From Sphingobacteriia bacterium (GTDB lineage Bacteria; Bacteroidota; Bacteroidia; Bacteroidales; UBA7960), in assembly GCA_011390575.1 (NCBI GenBank), contig JAABSE010000026.1:1-43554 (forward strand): a stretch of 43,554 nt of DNA, read 5' to 3'. Of this stretch, positions 15,750-24,846 are shown piece by piece (position 1 is the first letter of the stretch; every line of letters begins with the position of its first letter). Below the pieces are notes generated by a model. It ran no database searches, was not told the DNA's origin, and worked only from the letters and a program-made list of their open reading frames with translations. Both the position numbers and the translations under genes were made by a program.

Positions 15750-17177
15750 CTATTGTTTGATCGGGATAAGGATTTTAATGCTTTCGCCGGTATCGGTATT
15801 TTGAAAAATCACTGTACCATTGAGGGAGCCTATACGGTTTTTCATGCTTTCCATATTAACATCCAGCTCTTTCATTTTGCCCTGTTGAGTGGCTTTTTTG
15901 GAAAAGCCTTCTCCATTGTCCGAAAAATTAATTACCATTCCCGCATTCTCCATTTTCAGCTCCAGATGAATCTTGGTTGCGTTGGAAAACTTTATGGAAT
16001 TTGAAATAAGCCTTGTAAGCACCCGATAAAGAATAATATTTGATTCCTTGTCCAATTCGGGGATGTTTTCAGCAACGGTTAATATAACCTCAGGCTCTGC
16101 CTGGTCCTGTAATTTATTGATATAGGAGGTAATGGCTCTTATAAGGCCAAAATCATTGATAACATTAGGCACGAGTTCATTGGCCAGATTCCTTACACGC
16201 GTCACGGCATCATCCACAAGCTCGTCACAATAGTCAATAATCTTTATTTCTTTCTCTTCAAATTTCCTCATAGTCCTGATACGGCCCATTGACATTTTAA
16301 TGGCGGAAACCAGCGGTCCTATTCCTTCATGCAGCGTTTCAGCAAACTTCTTTTTCTCCTTTTCCTCCGCTCTGAATACAGCGCGGGCAATTCTTTTTTC
16401 TGCCATTTTCTCTTCGGTGATATCCCTGGCAATACAATTGACAAAAGAAGACTGATTTTCATTCACTGAGTACCCTTTTACGGCATGATATTTCCATTCT
16501 CCGGTTTTGTGTTGCACCCTATATTCGGCAGCAAAATGTGCATTTTCGTCCCTGACAGCCTCTTGCAGCTGTTTTTCCAGGCTGGTTTTGTCTTCCGGAT
16601 GGATCAGGTCAAAAATTGTAATTTTTGAAATATCGTCCGGAGTCAAGCCCATATGCCGTTGCCAGTTGGGCGAAGAATATTGGATGCTGCCATCAACAGA
16701 AAGCTTTACAAAGAAATCACTGGCTTTTTCGACAAAATTACGAAACCGTTCTTCACTTTCCCTGAGCGCCTGTTGTGCTTTATGCAGCTCTTCATCTCTG
16801 GCGATCTCATGTCCCAGTCGGGCTAAAGTCTCAGGCAAACGACTGATAAGGCTTTTATCTTTTATAAGGTAGTCATAGGCACCCAGTTTCATCATATCTA
16901 CGGCAAGTTGTTCATCGCCCCTGCCGGTTGAAACAATAAAAGGAGGCATCACAATTTCCGCTGCCTTCACAGAAGAAATGATTTCCTTTCCATCCATATC
17001 AGGCAGTGAATAATCCAGGATTACCATATCTACTTTTGTGTCTTTCAGATAAGAAAGGGCCTCTTTACCACTGGGTGCGACCTGAGTGGTATATCCGCAT
17101 TCGTGAAGTTTTTCACTGATGAGTTCAGCAACGCCAATATTATCCTCAATTACAAGTATATGTTTCGTGTTAGTCAT
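15750..17177 (-). CDS. Receiver-PAS-histidine kinase (HisKA_3/NarX-DegS-like core)
   Basis: 475 residues from the ATG at 17177, which overlaps the end of the preceding hybrid kinase gene by 8 nt (ATGACTAA); an ATG at 17207 would add ten residues. The order is unusual: an N-terminal receiver (about 1-120, phospho-Asp in MVILDYSLPDMDG, Lys in LIKD), then PAS (about 137-255, ending ARDITEEK). The transmitter follows: EEKEKKKFAETLHEGIGPLVSAI near 270-292 is the dimerisation box of the NarX/DegS class with the phospho-His in LHE (commonly LHD), and the ATPase (about 370-475) has an N-box ISNSIKFSN and DNGEGF. There is no membrane segment, so it is cytoplasmic. The overlap couples it to the Cache-domain kinase, and its receiver is a natural phosphate acceptor from that kinase (inference). 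Confidence 0.88.
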   Translation of the reverse strand: MTNTKHILVIEDNIGVAELISEKLHECGYTTQVAPSGKEALSYLKDTKVDMVILDYSLPDMDGKEIISSVKAAEIVMPPFIVSTGRGDEQLAVDMMKLGAYDYLIKDKSLISRLPETLARLGHEIARDEELHKAQQALRESEERFRNFVEKASDFFVKLSVDGSIQYSSPNWQRHMGLTPDDISKITIFDLIHPEDKTSLEKQLQEAVRDENAHFAAEYRVQHKTGEWKYHAVKGYSVNENQSSFVNCIARDITEEKMAEKRIARAVFRAEEKEKKKFAETLHEGIGPLVSAIKMSMGRIRTMRKFEEKEIKIIDYCDELVDDAVTRVRNLANELVPNVINDFGLIRAITSYINKLQDQAEPEVILTVAENIPELDKESNIILYRVLTRLISNSIKFSNATKIHLELKMENAGMVINFSDNGEGFSKKATQQGKMKELDVNMESMKNRIGSLNGTVIFQNTDTGESIKILIPIKQ

Positions 17178-20100
17178 TATTATTCCTGGTGAGATGCAAC
17201 TTTTCAATAATATTTTTCAAATCATCACTATTTACAGGTTTGGTAAGATATTCGTCCATACCTTGTTTGATATATTTTTCACGATCTCCTTCAAAAGCAT
17301 TGGCACTCAAGCCCACTATGGGGGGCAGGTTATTAAATCTCTCTCTGAGCCGTTGTACGGCAGTAATACCGTCCATAACAGGCATCTGAATATCCATCAG
17401 GATCAGATCAAATAATCCTGGTTTATACGTTTTCAAAGCTTCCTCTCCATTGGAAACCAGAATTACACTATGCCCCATAGCATGGAGCATAAGTTTAACC
17501 ACTTTCTGATTAATTTCTTTATCTTCAGCAAACAGTACTTTGATACCCCCTGATTCAACCTTATCTGTTTCCGTATCGGTAGAGTTTTCGATGGGAGAAA
17601 AAACCGCTTTCCGGGCCTCAAAAGTAAACCAAAAAGTACTTCCTTTGCCGGGTTCGCTTTCAGCGTAAATTTCACCACCCATCAGGTGAGCAAGTTCTTT
17701 ACTGATGGATAACCCGAGACCTGTACCATCAAAATTTCGTTTATCTTCATGGTCAACCTGTTCGAAAGGCTTGAACAATTGGGATAGCGCTTCTTTCTTT
17801 ATCCCGATACCGGTATCCTCAACACTTATATTCATGGTAAAGTTCAGATCGTCCTTCCATTCCATCACCCCGGCAGAGATACAAATCTTTCCTTTTGCGG
17901 TAAACTTGATTGCATTAGACAGGAGGTTATTAATGATTTGAGTAAGCCTCTGTTCGTCAGCTTCAATATAATCCGGCACCTGCTCTGAAACTTTTATAAG
18001 CAGCATCACATCCTTTTTACAAGTTGCCTGGAAGAGTTTACGGGCATGTTCAAAAATAACAGCCGTTTCAAAAACTGTAGTTTTCAGGTTGACCTGCCCG
18101 GCTTCAATTTTTGAATAATCCAGGATCTGGTTGATGATTTCCCGCAGGTTTTCTGTTGAAAGTTTCAGGGTATTGACATAATCCGACTGTTTTTCATCCA
18201 GCCGGGTTTGTAAGAGTATCTCGATCATCCCAAGGACTCCCGTAAGCGGGGTTCTGATTTCGTGGCTCATATTGGCCAGGAAGTTTTGCTTAAAGGTAGC
18301 TGATTGATGCGCTACGGCCACTTCATTGCGCAACTTTTCGTTGTTCTTGCGTTCGGTAATGTCCCGAACAATCCCGAGTATCAGGTTTTCCTCACCGATA
18401 TTATTGAGTTTATTGGTGCTGATTTCTACATCAATGATATCACCACGGGTGTTTACAATCTGCATTTCATAGGTGCTCGGTAGTTGCTCCCCGTTTTTTC
18501 TTGCCTCTTTGCGGTTCAGAGCCAATTGATGGCTTTCAGGGGTAAACAGGGTAAGGTTGTTAAAATCCGCATTGGTGAGTTGCTGATAGGTATATCCAGT
18601 CATTTCACAGAACCGTTGATTTACATATTCAAACTGATTTCTGCGAAGCAGATATATCCCGTCAAAGGCATTCTCGGTGAGTGTTCGATATCTTTGTTCT
18701 GATTTTCGCAGTGCATCCTCGGCAAACTTCTGTTCTGTAACATCCTGATAAGTACCCAGCACACCCATGATTTGGCCATCATTGTTGAGCAGAGGAATCT
18801 TGGAAGTGTTCAACCAACGTGTGCGACCATCTTTCGTTTTTTGAGGTTCTTCAAAATTCAACAAAGGTTTTCCTGTTTTAACCACCCGTTCATCTGATTT
18901 CCTGTATATGTCAGCCATATCTTTCCAAAGGCTCGTATCATCCAGACCAATCAGATCTTCCGGTGCATCAAAACCTGCATCATTGGCAAACGCCTGATTC
19001 GAACCCTGATACCTGAGATTCTTGTCTTTCCAGAAAACCCTGACCTGTATGGTATCCAATACTGTACGAAGCATTTTCCGGGATTCGATAAGGTTGAGTT
19101 CCGTTCTTCTTCGTTCCAGGGCATTGTAAACAAGGTCTGCGAAAACTTTAAGCAACTGCAGCTCATATTCCTTCCATTGGCGATGGTATTTTACCGAGTC
19201 AAACCCTACGAAACCATAAAGTTTTTCATCCGAAATAATGGGAACCACCACCAGTGATTTTACCCCCTGGGGTTCCAGAATGGCTTTTTCAACCCCCCAT
19301 GTATCATCCAGTTTGCTTACATCGGGAATTACGACAGGAGTAAAACTCTTGAGGTGATTCATCCATTGAGGAATCTCCTCACATGGCAGCTTTTGAAGAA
19401 GCTCCTTCTGCGGCTCAATTCCTTCAGAACACCATTCATGCGTGTTTTTCACGATATTGTGTTTCTCATCCCACAAAAAGACATAGGAACGGTCACTGTC
19501 GCAAAATCTGCCAATATATTCTATGGAAAGATCGATGATTTTGTCACAATTTTGTGCTGTCGTATTTACAAATGAAGAAGACAAACGTGTTAGCAACCGC
19601 TCGAAAGCCTCACGCCTTTTCATCTCATTTTCCAGCTTTTTCTGCACTGTAATATCCATAACCACCCCGGTCCAGATAATCTGCAAAGGTGGATTCAGGC
19701 GGGGAACCGAATCGAAGCGCGCCCATCGAGTCTCCCCCCTGGTAATGATTCTTCCCTCCCAATGAAAGCTGCTTACTGTATCAATGGCTTTAAAATTTTT
19801 TTCAAAAAACTCCTCCCGATCATCGGGATGTATTGCATCAAAAATTCTAGAGGGATCTTCAAAAAGTTCCTGTTCCTTTATCCCTGTAATTACTTCGTGT
19901 TGCTTACTGACAAAGAGGTATCGAATAGGCAGAGGCCTGGATTGTTCCTGGCCCGGTAAAGATTTCTCAGGCTCCAGACTTACTCTGTATATCCCTGATG
20001 GCTGGTTATTAATCAAATCATCCAGCAGAGTTTCATTCTCCCTGCTGATTTTCAGTAACCGGATTTGCTGCTGACGGGCAAGTACAATCATTAAGGCCAC

Positions 20101-21069
20101 TATACTCAACAGGAAAGCTCCTCCAAGAATTGAAATGGCTAAAATTCTTTGCCTCAACGATGTAAGCAAGGCCTTATCTGACAATTGCACCATTACCATC
20201 CATGAAGTACCTTCTACTTGTCTCAGTCCTGCCAAAACTTCAATCTCCTGCATTCCTCTCCCCCGGTAAACCCCGGATGTGTCTTGCAACAAATCATTGA
20301 CAATATTCTCTTTCTCTCTGTCTGAGACCTCATTAAAGACCGAACCATCATCGCTTTCTTTCTGGCTTGGGTAAACCATGTAAGTATCTTTCCAGGGAAA
20401 AATTAAAAACGGCTGTGCACTTACAGTTCTGCCAATACTTTTGCGAAACATACCAGAAAGTACGGGTGCAGGGTCTATTCTGACAATCAAAGAAAGAGGA
20501 GTAGGGTCATCCGCTGTGTTGAGGGGAATAACCATACCCATGTAAAAAGTGTTTTTGTGGGTATTTTTGTAAAAATCAACATAGGAAATTTCCTCCATAT
20601 CTTTCTGTATATACCCGTCGTAAATTTTCGTCTCCAGGGGCTGGACTCCCTGCGGATAGGAAAAAATAACCTTGCCCGTGGCATCTGTAAGAAAAACATC
20701 GTATGGATGAAAGGTACGTATTACTTCAAGTTCCTTGCTAAAGGCATTTTTAATTGTTTCATTGTCTGGCGCTTCAGCAAGTTGCCGTGCGAGGGCGCTA
20801 ATCATCGTATTGCTGTGGAACAAAAACGCATCTTTGAGTCTTTCGTTGCGCCAGGTTCTCACCTGAGATGATTTATTGCCGGCAAGAGCAAACAATGCAT
20901 TTTCCGACTGGCTGATATACTGGCGATGAAAGCTGCTAAGATAAACACCGGTTGCCACAAATAAGGACAGGGCAAAAACACCCAAACCGATGGTTAATAA
21001 AAAGTTAAGGTGTTTGTTAAAACCCCGGTGTGTTTTAACGATATTATGGATGTTGTTTGGTGTCTTCAC
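17170..21069 (-). CDS. Membrane hybrid histidine kinase with Cache-like sensor (PAS, GAF, 2 PAS, HisKA, HATPase, receiver)
   Basis: 1299 residues. A first membrane helix (about 24-45) and a second (about 310-332) frame a periplasmic region of about 265 residues. Its start (QSENALFALAGNKSSQVRTW) and segments such as VFLTDATGKVIFSYP fit a double-Cache small-molecule sensor. In the cytoplasm follow PAS about 353-470, GAF about 508-650, PAS about 672-778 and PAS about 793-903. The core has His in MSHEIRTPLTGVLGM near 935, ATPase about 1040-1155 with GTGLGLSI, and a receiver about 1176-1293 with LMDIQMPVMDG and TKPV. The C-terminal third closely resembles the two other hybrid kinases nearby, which points to duplication. 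Its end overlaps the start of the receiver-PAS-kinase. A possible -7 element is at 21231-21238. Confidence 0.92.
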   Translation of the reverse strand: MKTPNNIHNIVKTHRGFNKHLNFLLTIGLGVFALSLFVATGVYLSSFHRQYISQSENALFALAGNKSSQVRTWRNERLKDAFLFHSNTMISALARQLAEAPDNETIKNAFSKELEVIRTFHPYDVFLTDATGKVIFSYPQGVQPLETKIYDGYIQKDMEEISYVDFYKNTHKNTFYMGMVIPLNTADDPTPLSLIVRIDPAPVLSGMFRKSIGRTVSAQPFLIFPWKDTYMVYPSQKESDDGSVFNEVSDREKENIVNDLLQDTSGVYRGRGMQEIEVLAGLRQVEGTSWMVMVQLSDKALLTSLRQRILAISILGGAFLLSIVALMIVLARQQQIRLLKISRENETLLDDLINNQPSGIYRVSLEPEKSLPGQEQSRPLPIRYLFVSKQHEVITGIKEQELFEDPSRIFDAIHPDDREEFFEKNFKAIDTVSSFHWEGRIITRGETRWARFDSVPRLNPPLQIIWTGVVMDITVQKKLENEMKRREAFERLLTRLSSSFVNTTAQNCDKIIDLSIEYIGRFCDSDRSYVFLWDEKHNIVKNTHEWCSEGIEPQKELLQKLPCEEIPQWMNHLKSFTPVVIPDVSKLDDTWGVEKAILEPQGVKSLVVVPIISDEKLYGFVGFDSVKYHRQWKEYELQLLKVFADLVYNALERRRTELNLIESRKMLRTVLDTIQVRVFWKDKNLRYQGSNQAFANDAGFDAPEDLIGLDDTSLWKDMADIYRKSDERVVKTGKPLLNFEEPQKTKDGRTRWLNTSKIPLLNNDGQIMGVLGTYQDVTEQKFAEDALRKSEQRYRTLTENAFDGIYLLRRNQFEYVNQRFCEMTGYTYQQLTNADFNNLTLFTPESHQLALNRKEARKNGEQLPSTYEMQIVNTRGDIIDVEISTNKLNNIGEENLILGIVRDITERKNNEKLRNEVAVAHQSATFKQNFLANMSHEIRTPLTGVLGMIEILLQTRLDEKQSDYVNTLKLSTENLREIINQILDYSKIEAGQVNLKTTVFETAVIFEHARKLFQATCKKDVMLLIKVSEQVPDYIEADEQRLTQIINNLLSNAIKFTAKGKICISAGVMEWKDDLNFTMNISVEDTGIGIKKEALSQLFKPFEQVDHEDKRNFDGTGLGLSISKELAHLMGGEIYAESEPGKGSTFWFTFEARKAVFSPIENSTDTETDKVESGGIKVLFAEDKEINQKVVKLMLHAMGHSVILVSNGEEALKTYKPGLFDLILMDIQMPVMDGITAVQRLRERFNNLPPIVGLSANAFEGDREKYIKQGMDEYLTKPVNSDDLKNIIEKLHLTRNNND

Positions 21070-21230
21070 GTAAAATCTGGTTCATTGGAACAAATGATTT
21101 CGTTGCTTTATGCAAACTGTAGATGCTTTCGTCAAAAAAGGCCGGTTATTTTGAAAAATTTGTTGCTAAACCCACCAAAAGATAAAATCAAATTCTTTGA
21201 CAATCAAGCACAAAGTAATCAATGCTAGAG

Positions 21231-21238
21231 CAAATATA
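21231..21238 (-). promoter_or_regulatory. Possible -7 element of the Cache-domain kinase gene
   Basis: On the minus strand this reads TATATTTG, matching TAnnTTTG. The start would be near 21224, with a leader of about 155 nt. No -33 element is seen at the right distance. The 285-nt gap (21070-21354) holds nothing else that looks like a gene. Confidence 0.3.
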
Positions 21239-21304
21239 AAGAAAGAAACAAATCCCTGAAGATAAAGATTGGTAAAGGGTTAAGATTAATGATAAAATCT
21301 GTGC

Positions 21305-21335
21305 AAAAAAAGATAAAGAACACAATGGCATCTTT
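21305..21335 (-). terminator. Weak terminator-like hairpin after the soluble hybrid kinase gene
   Basis: Read on the minus strand, AAAGAT (21335-21330) pairs with ATCTTT (21314-21309) across a 15-nt loop and runs into seven T (21311-21305). It is 20 nt after the stop at 21355. The stem is short and A/T-rich, so termination is probably partial. Confidence 0.35.
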
Positions 21336-21354
21336 ACAAATCTGCTTTTCTCCA

Positions 21355-24300
21355 TTACGGAAACCATTTTTTAAACAATTCCTCCAGTTCGCTTTTCTTA
21401 ACGGGCTTGGTAAGGTAGCCGTCCATGCCCATGTCCATGTACTTTTCTTTGTCTCCTTCAAAAGCATTGGCACTCAATCCGATTATGGGGGGAAGTTTGG
21501 CATATGTTGCTTTGAGCTCCTTCACGGCGGTTACACCGTCCATTTCAGGCATCTGAATGTCCATAAAAATAAGATCAAAATCACCTTGTTTAAATATCTC
21601 CACCGCTTCCTTTCCATTTTCAGCAATGGTCACCGTATGCCCCATCGATTTAAGTATAAGCGATATAACCTTCTGATTGATCTTCTTATCTTCTGCAAAA
21701 AGAATTCTCAGGGGTTTTATTTTACCTTCTTCTTCATTTTCTCCTTTGGTATTATTGTTCTCCTTTGTCTGATAGGCTTTAAAGGTAAACCAGAAGCAAC
21801 TCCCCTGCCCTTCGGTGCTCTCAAATCCAATTTTGCCTCCATGAAGCATTACCAGGTTTTTACAAATGGATAAGCCCAGACCCGTGCCTTCGTATTCACG
21901 TGTATCCAGGCTATCAACCTGCATAAAGGGCTCAAAAATCTCTTTCTGGCGATTTTCCGGGATGCCGATTCCGGTATCATATACCGAAACCTTGATCAAT
22001 AGTTCTCCCGGAGGATATAGCTTGACCAGCTCAGCTACCATTCGAACATGCCCCTTCAAGGTAAACTTAACAGCATTGGAAATTAAATTATGCAGTATCT
22101 GCTCAAGGCGAACCCTGTCGGCTTTAATGTATCGTGGTAAGGCTTCATCTATCTTACTTTCAAATCCGATATCCGGTCTGCCAATCACCTCAAAATACTT
22201 TTCTGCCCTTTTGAACAATCGGTGAAGATCCATTTTCCGATATTTCAGCTTTAAAGCCCCTTTCTCAATATGTGAAAAATCCAGCACCTGATTGATGAGT
22301 TCCATCAGGTTTTCTCCGGAATGCCTCAAAAGGCTGAGGTATTCCTGCTGCTGGAGATTTAGTTTTGTCTGGGCCAGTATTTCTGTCATCCCTATGATAC
22401 CGGTAAGCGGTGTTCGCATTTCGTGGCTCATGTTGGCCAGGAAGTTCTTTTTAAATCTTCCCGACTCCAGAGCAACCTTCAACTCCTGTTCGAGTTCTAT
22501 TCTTTCTTTTTTATCCGTAATATCATTGCCAATTGACTGAAACTCCAGCAAATTGCCGCTGGCATCAAAAACGGCAACCGTAGACCATTCCTGCCAAACG
22601 TACCTGCCATTTTTAAGCATTATCTTATTTTCAAAAATATGCTCAGCACTTTGGGGGCTAAATAAAAGCAGGTGCTCTTTCATCAGTTTTTGGTTGGGAT
22701 CGGGTAAAAAGTCAAGAAACTTTTTCCCCAGCAAATCGTGTTCATTTTTCCTAAAGTAATTGCAATAGGCGGCATTGACAAAGGTAAGTGTTGTATCAGG
22801 CAAAAACCGGCAAATCATTTCACTTTGCGTTTCAACTATTGACTGATAGCGTTTTTCACTGATGCGGAGTTTTTCTTCTATGGCTTTCTGCCGGGAGATG
22901 TCCAGCAGAACACCATCAAATAACACCCCTCCTTTATCATCTTTCCTTGGTTTTGACATCCCCCGAATCCACTTTTTCCTGCCTTTAGACGGAATAATGC
23001 AAAATTCATAAGACCAATCGGTAAAGGATTCGACCGAGGCAGCAATAGACTTTGAAAGCCCTTCTTTATGCTCCGGACAAATCTCTTCAAACAGCCTGGT
23101 TTGATTCATTAGGAATTCTAAAGGTTTCTCGAATATAGCAATAGCCCCGTCACTCATGTATAGCACATTAAACCTGCCCTCAGCAGAAACATGAAACTGG
23201 TATACTGCACCGGGAATATTGGCTGCCAGCTGTCGTATGCGTGTTTCACTCTCCCGGAGTTTTTGTTCAGCCATTTTCCGGCTTGTAATGTCGGTCGCCG
23301 TAAAAATAATTCCCTGCATATGATTTTTGGGATCCAGGGGTGAACTGCTCAATAAAACATGCAATATTTGTCCGTCTTTTCTCCTAAAGCGCGTTTCCAC
23401 GGTTCCTATTCCCATTTCATCTATCTGCCTGTATTTTTCTGTCCCTACATAATCGAAATCTTCATCCGTACAATACAACATTCGTGCACCTTTCCCAATC
23501 AACTCCTCCCTGGTATAACCGGTCATATGACAAAGCTTGTCATTTACTTCCTGAAAAACACGCGACACTACAAGGCCCATCCCTGAGGGTGCTGTAACAA
23601 AAATACTTTTCAACTTATTCTCTGACGTCTGGAGTTTATTCTGGGCAATTTTCTTGTCAAAAACACCTAAAACACTTGCAATCAACCCTGTAACCTGGCA
23701 CCCGAAGGTAATTTCGTGTGGCTGCCATTTTCTTTTTTCTCCTTTATGCTCAAAACAAAGAATTCCCCTTGTTTTTCCCTCGGCAATAATCCCCACATCC
23801 AGCATGGAAGTTATACCAAGGGGAAGAAGGTAGTCTTGCAGGTAGCCCCTGACTCGTTCATCATTGAGTGCATCATGGGCATCCACAAACCGGTGTTTTT
23901 TCAGGTATTTAAATTCATTGTTGTATTTAAACCCTGCCAGCAATGTCCCTGAAGTGTGACTCCCGGTTTCTGAATCATAATTATCAAAATTTCTGAGTTT
24001 TTCACCATCTTCATCAAAAAACCATACACCACTACGCCATACCTTCATCGCTGTGGAAGCCCTGACAATAGCCAGTTTAATAAACTCATAAATATTCCCC
24101 TCTGTATAATGAATTGATGTAGTCAATTCAGAAAGGACTTCATGTTGTCGTTTCAAATCCTCCCGGGCAAGTTCAGCCAGTTTGGCATTCGAGATATCTT
24201 CATAAATAAAAATTACAGATTGGTTTCCGGTAGTATGATAATGAATTTTATACCAGCATTTGCGATACAAACAATACCGCTCAAAGCTTCCTGAACTCCC

Positions 24301-24543
24301 TTCGCTGTGGTTAATGGCATAGGGTATCATCCAGTCAAAATCTTCCGGAGAGAGTTGTGGAAATATTTCACTCAATCTCTTTCCCTGAAATTCTGCTGCA
24401 GCAAAACGGGTTTGACTGGCATACAACTCATTTACCTCAAGAAACTCAAAATCAACTACCTCCCCTTTGGTATTGAGGATTGCCTTTTGATGAGAGTAGC
24501 CCATTGGTAGCTTCAGTAATACAGATGCATAATTGCTAAACAT
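21355..24543 (-). CDS. Soluble hybrid histidine kinase (PAS, GAF, 3 PAS, HisKA, HATPase, receiver)
   Basis: 1062 residues with no signal peptide or membrane helix, so a cytoplasmic sensor. Order: a PAS-like domain about 20-120, GAF about 128-294, PAS about 314-421, 434-552 and 564-674. The kinase core has the phospho-acceptor His in MSHEMRTPLTGIIGM near 704, ATPase about 805-925 with GTGLGLSI, and a receiver about 943-1062 with phospho-Asp in FMDIQMPEMDG and Lys in TKPV. The receiver ends in a tail (LPPIIGLSANAFEGD) nearly shared with the two neighbouring hybrid kinases. No HPt or DNA-binding domain is attached. It is cut off from the upstream adhesin gene by a strong terminator, so it must have its own promoter in 24544-24790, where I see no good consensus match. 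Confidence 0.92.
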   Translation of the reverse strand: MFSNYASVLLKLPMGYSHQKAILNTKGEVVDFEFLEVNELYASQTRFAAAEFQGKRLSEIFPQLSPEDFDWMIPYAINHSEGSSGSFERYCLYRKCWYKIHYHTTGNQSVIFIYEDISNAKLAELAREDLKRQHEVLSELTTSIHYTEGNIYEFIKLAIVRASTAMKVWRSGVWFFDEDGEKLRNFDNYDSETGSHTSGTLLAGFKYNNEFKYLKKHRFVDAHDALNDERVRGYLQDYLLPLGITSMLDVGIIAEGKTRGILCFEHKGEKRKWQPHEITFGCQVTGLIASVLGVFDKKIAQNKLQTSENKLKSIFVTAPSGMGLVVSRVFQEVNDKLCHMTGYTREELIGKGARMLYCTDEDFDYVGTEKYRQIDEMGIGTVETRFRRKDGQILHVLLSSSPLDPKNHMQGIIFTATDITSRKMAEQKLRESETRIRQLAANIPGAVYQFHVSAEGRFNVLYMSDGAIAIFEKPLEFLMNQTRLFEEICPEHKEGLSKSIAASVESFTDWSYEFCIIPSKGRKKWIRGMSKPRKDDKGGVLFDGVLLDISRQKAIEEKLRISEKRYQSIVETQSEMICRFLPDTTLTFVNAAYCNYFRKNEHDLLGKKFLDFLPDPNQKLMKEHLLLFSPQSAEHIFENKIMLKNGRYVWQEWSTVAVFDASGNLLEFQSIGNDITDKKERIELEQELKVALESGRFKKNFLANMSHEMRTPLTGIIGMTEILAQTKLNLQQQEYLSLLRHSGENLMELINQVLDFSHIEKGALKLKYRKMDLHRLFKRAEKYFEVIGRPDIGFESKIDEALPRYIKADRVRLEQILHNLISNAVKFTLKGHVRMVAELVKLYPPGELLIKVSVYDTGIGIPENRQKEIFEPFMQVDSLDTREYEGTGLGLSICKNLVMLHGGKIGFESTEGQGSCFWFTFKAYQTKENNNTKGENEEEGKIKPLRILFAEDKKINQKVISLILKSMGHTVTIAENGKEAVEIFKQGDFDLIFMDIQMPEMDGVTAVKELKATYAKLPPIIGLSANAFEGDKEKYMDMGMDGYLTKPVKKSELEELFKKWFP

Positions 24544-24846
24544 TTGTCCCCCTTTTGTTTAGATAAATATATTATCAGTTGATTCGCAACAGGGATTGAA
24601 GAATCCCGGCAGCAGAGTTGATCTTGTTATTTCTTTTGGACAAAGAAACTATTGAGATAAGAGATAAAAGCAGGTTAAAACTTTCGGATGACAGGATTTT
24701 ATATTTTTGGCAGAAACACTGCTCGTAGACTGTAAATTTAACACTATTTAAACGGGCTTCAAAACTTTTTAACCTTTCTTTCGCAGGGGACAAAAAAAGG
24801 GGGCCTCTTTTGCAGAGACCCCCTTGATTTTAAATGAATAAAAGGG
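24544..24846. other. 303-nt intergenic region between adhesin and kinase genes
   Basis: It holds the adhesin terminator (24791-24825) and a short perfect hairpin GGGATT-GAAG-AATCCC at 24592-24607, about 50 nt upstream of the kinase ATG and possibly in its leader. A 72-residue minus-strand frame at 24575-24793 has no recognisable feature and is not called. No consensus minus-strand promoter was found. Confidence 0.5.
24791..24825 (-). terminator. Rho-independent terminator of the adhesin gene
   Basis: AAGGGGG (24797-24803) pairs with CCCCCTT (24819-24825). After one mismatch, CTCT (24805-24808) pairs with AGAG (24814-24817), leaving a 5-nt loop. On the minus strand a run of seven T (24798-24792) follows. 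It lies 22 nt after the adhesin stop. Confidence 0.9.

Noticed and set aside
24575..24793. 72-codon minus-strand frame between adhesin and kinase
   Set aside because: It begins within the terminator region and has no recognisable protein features.
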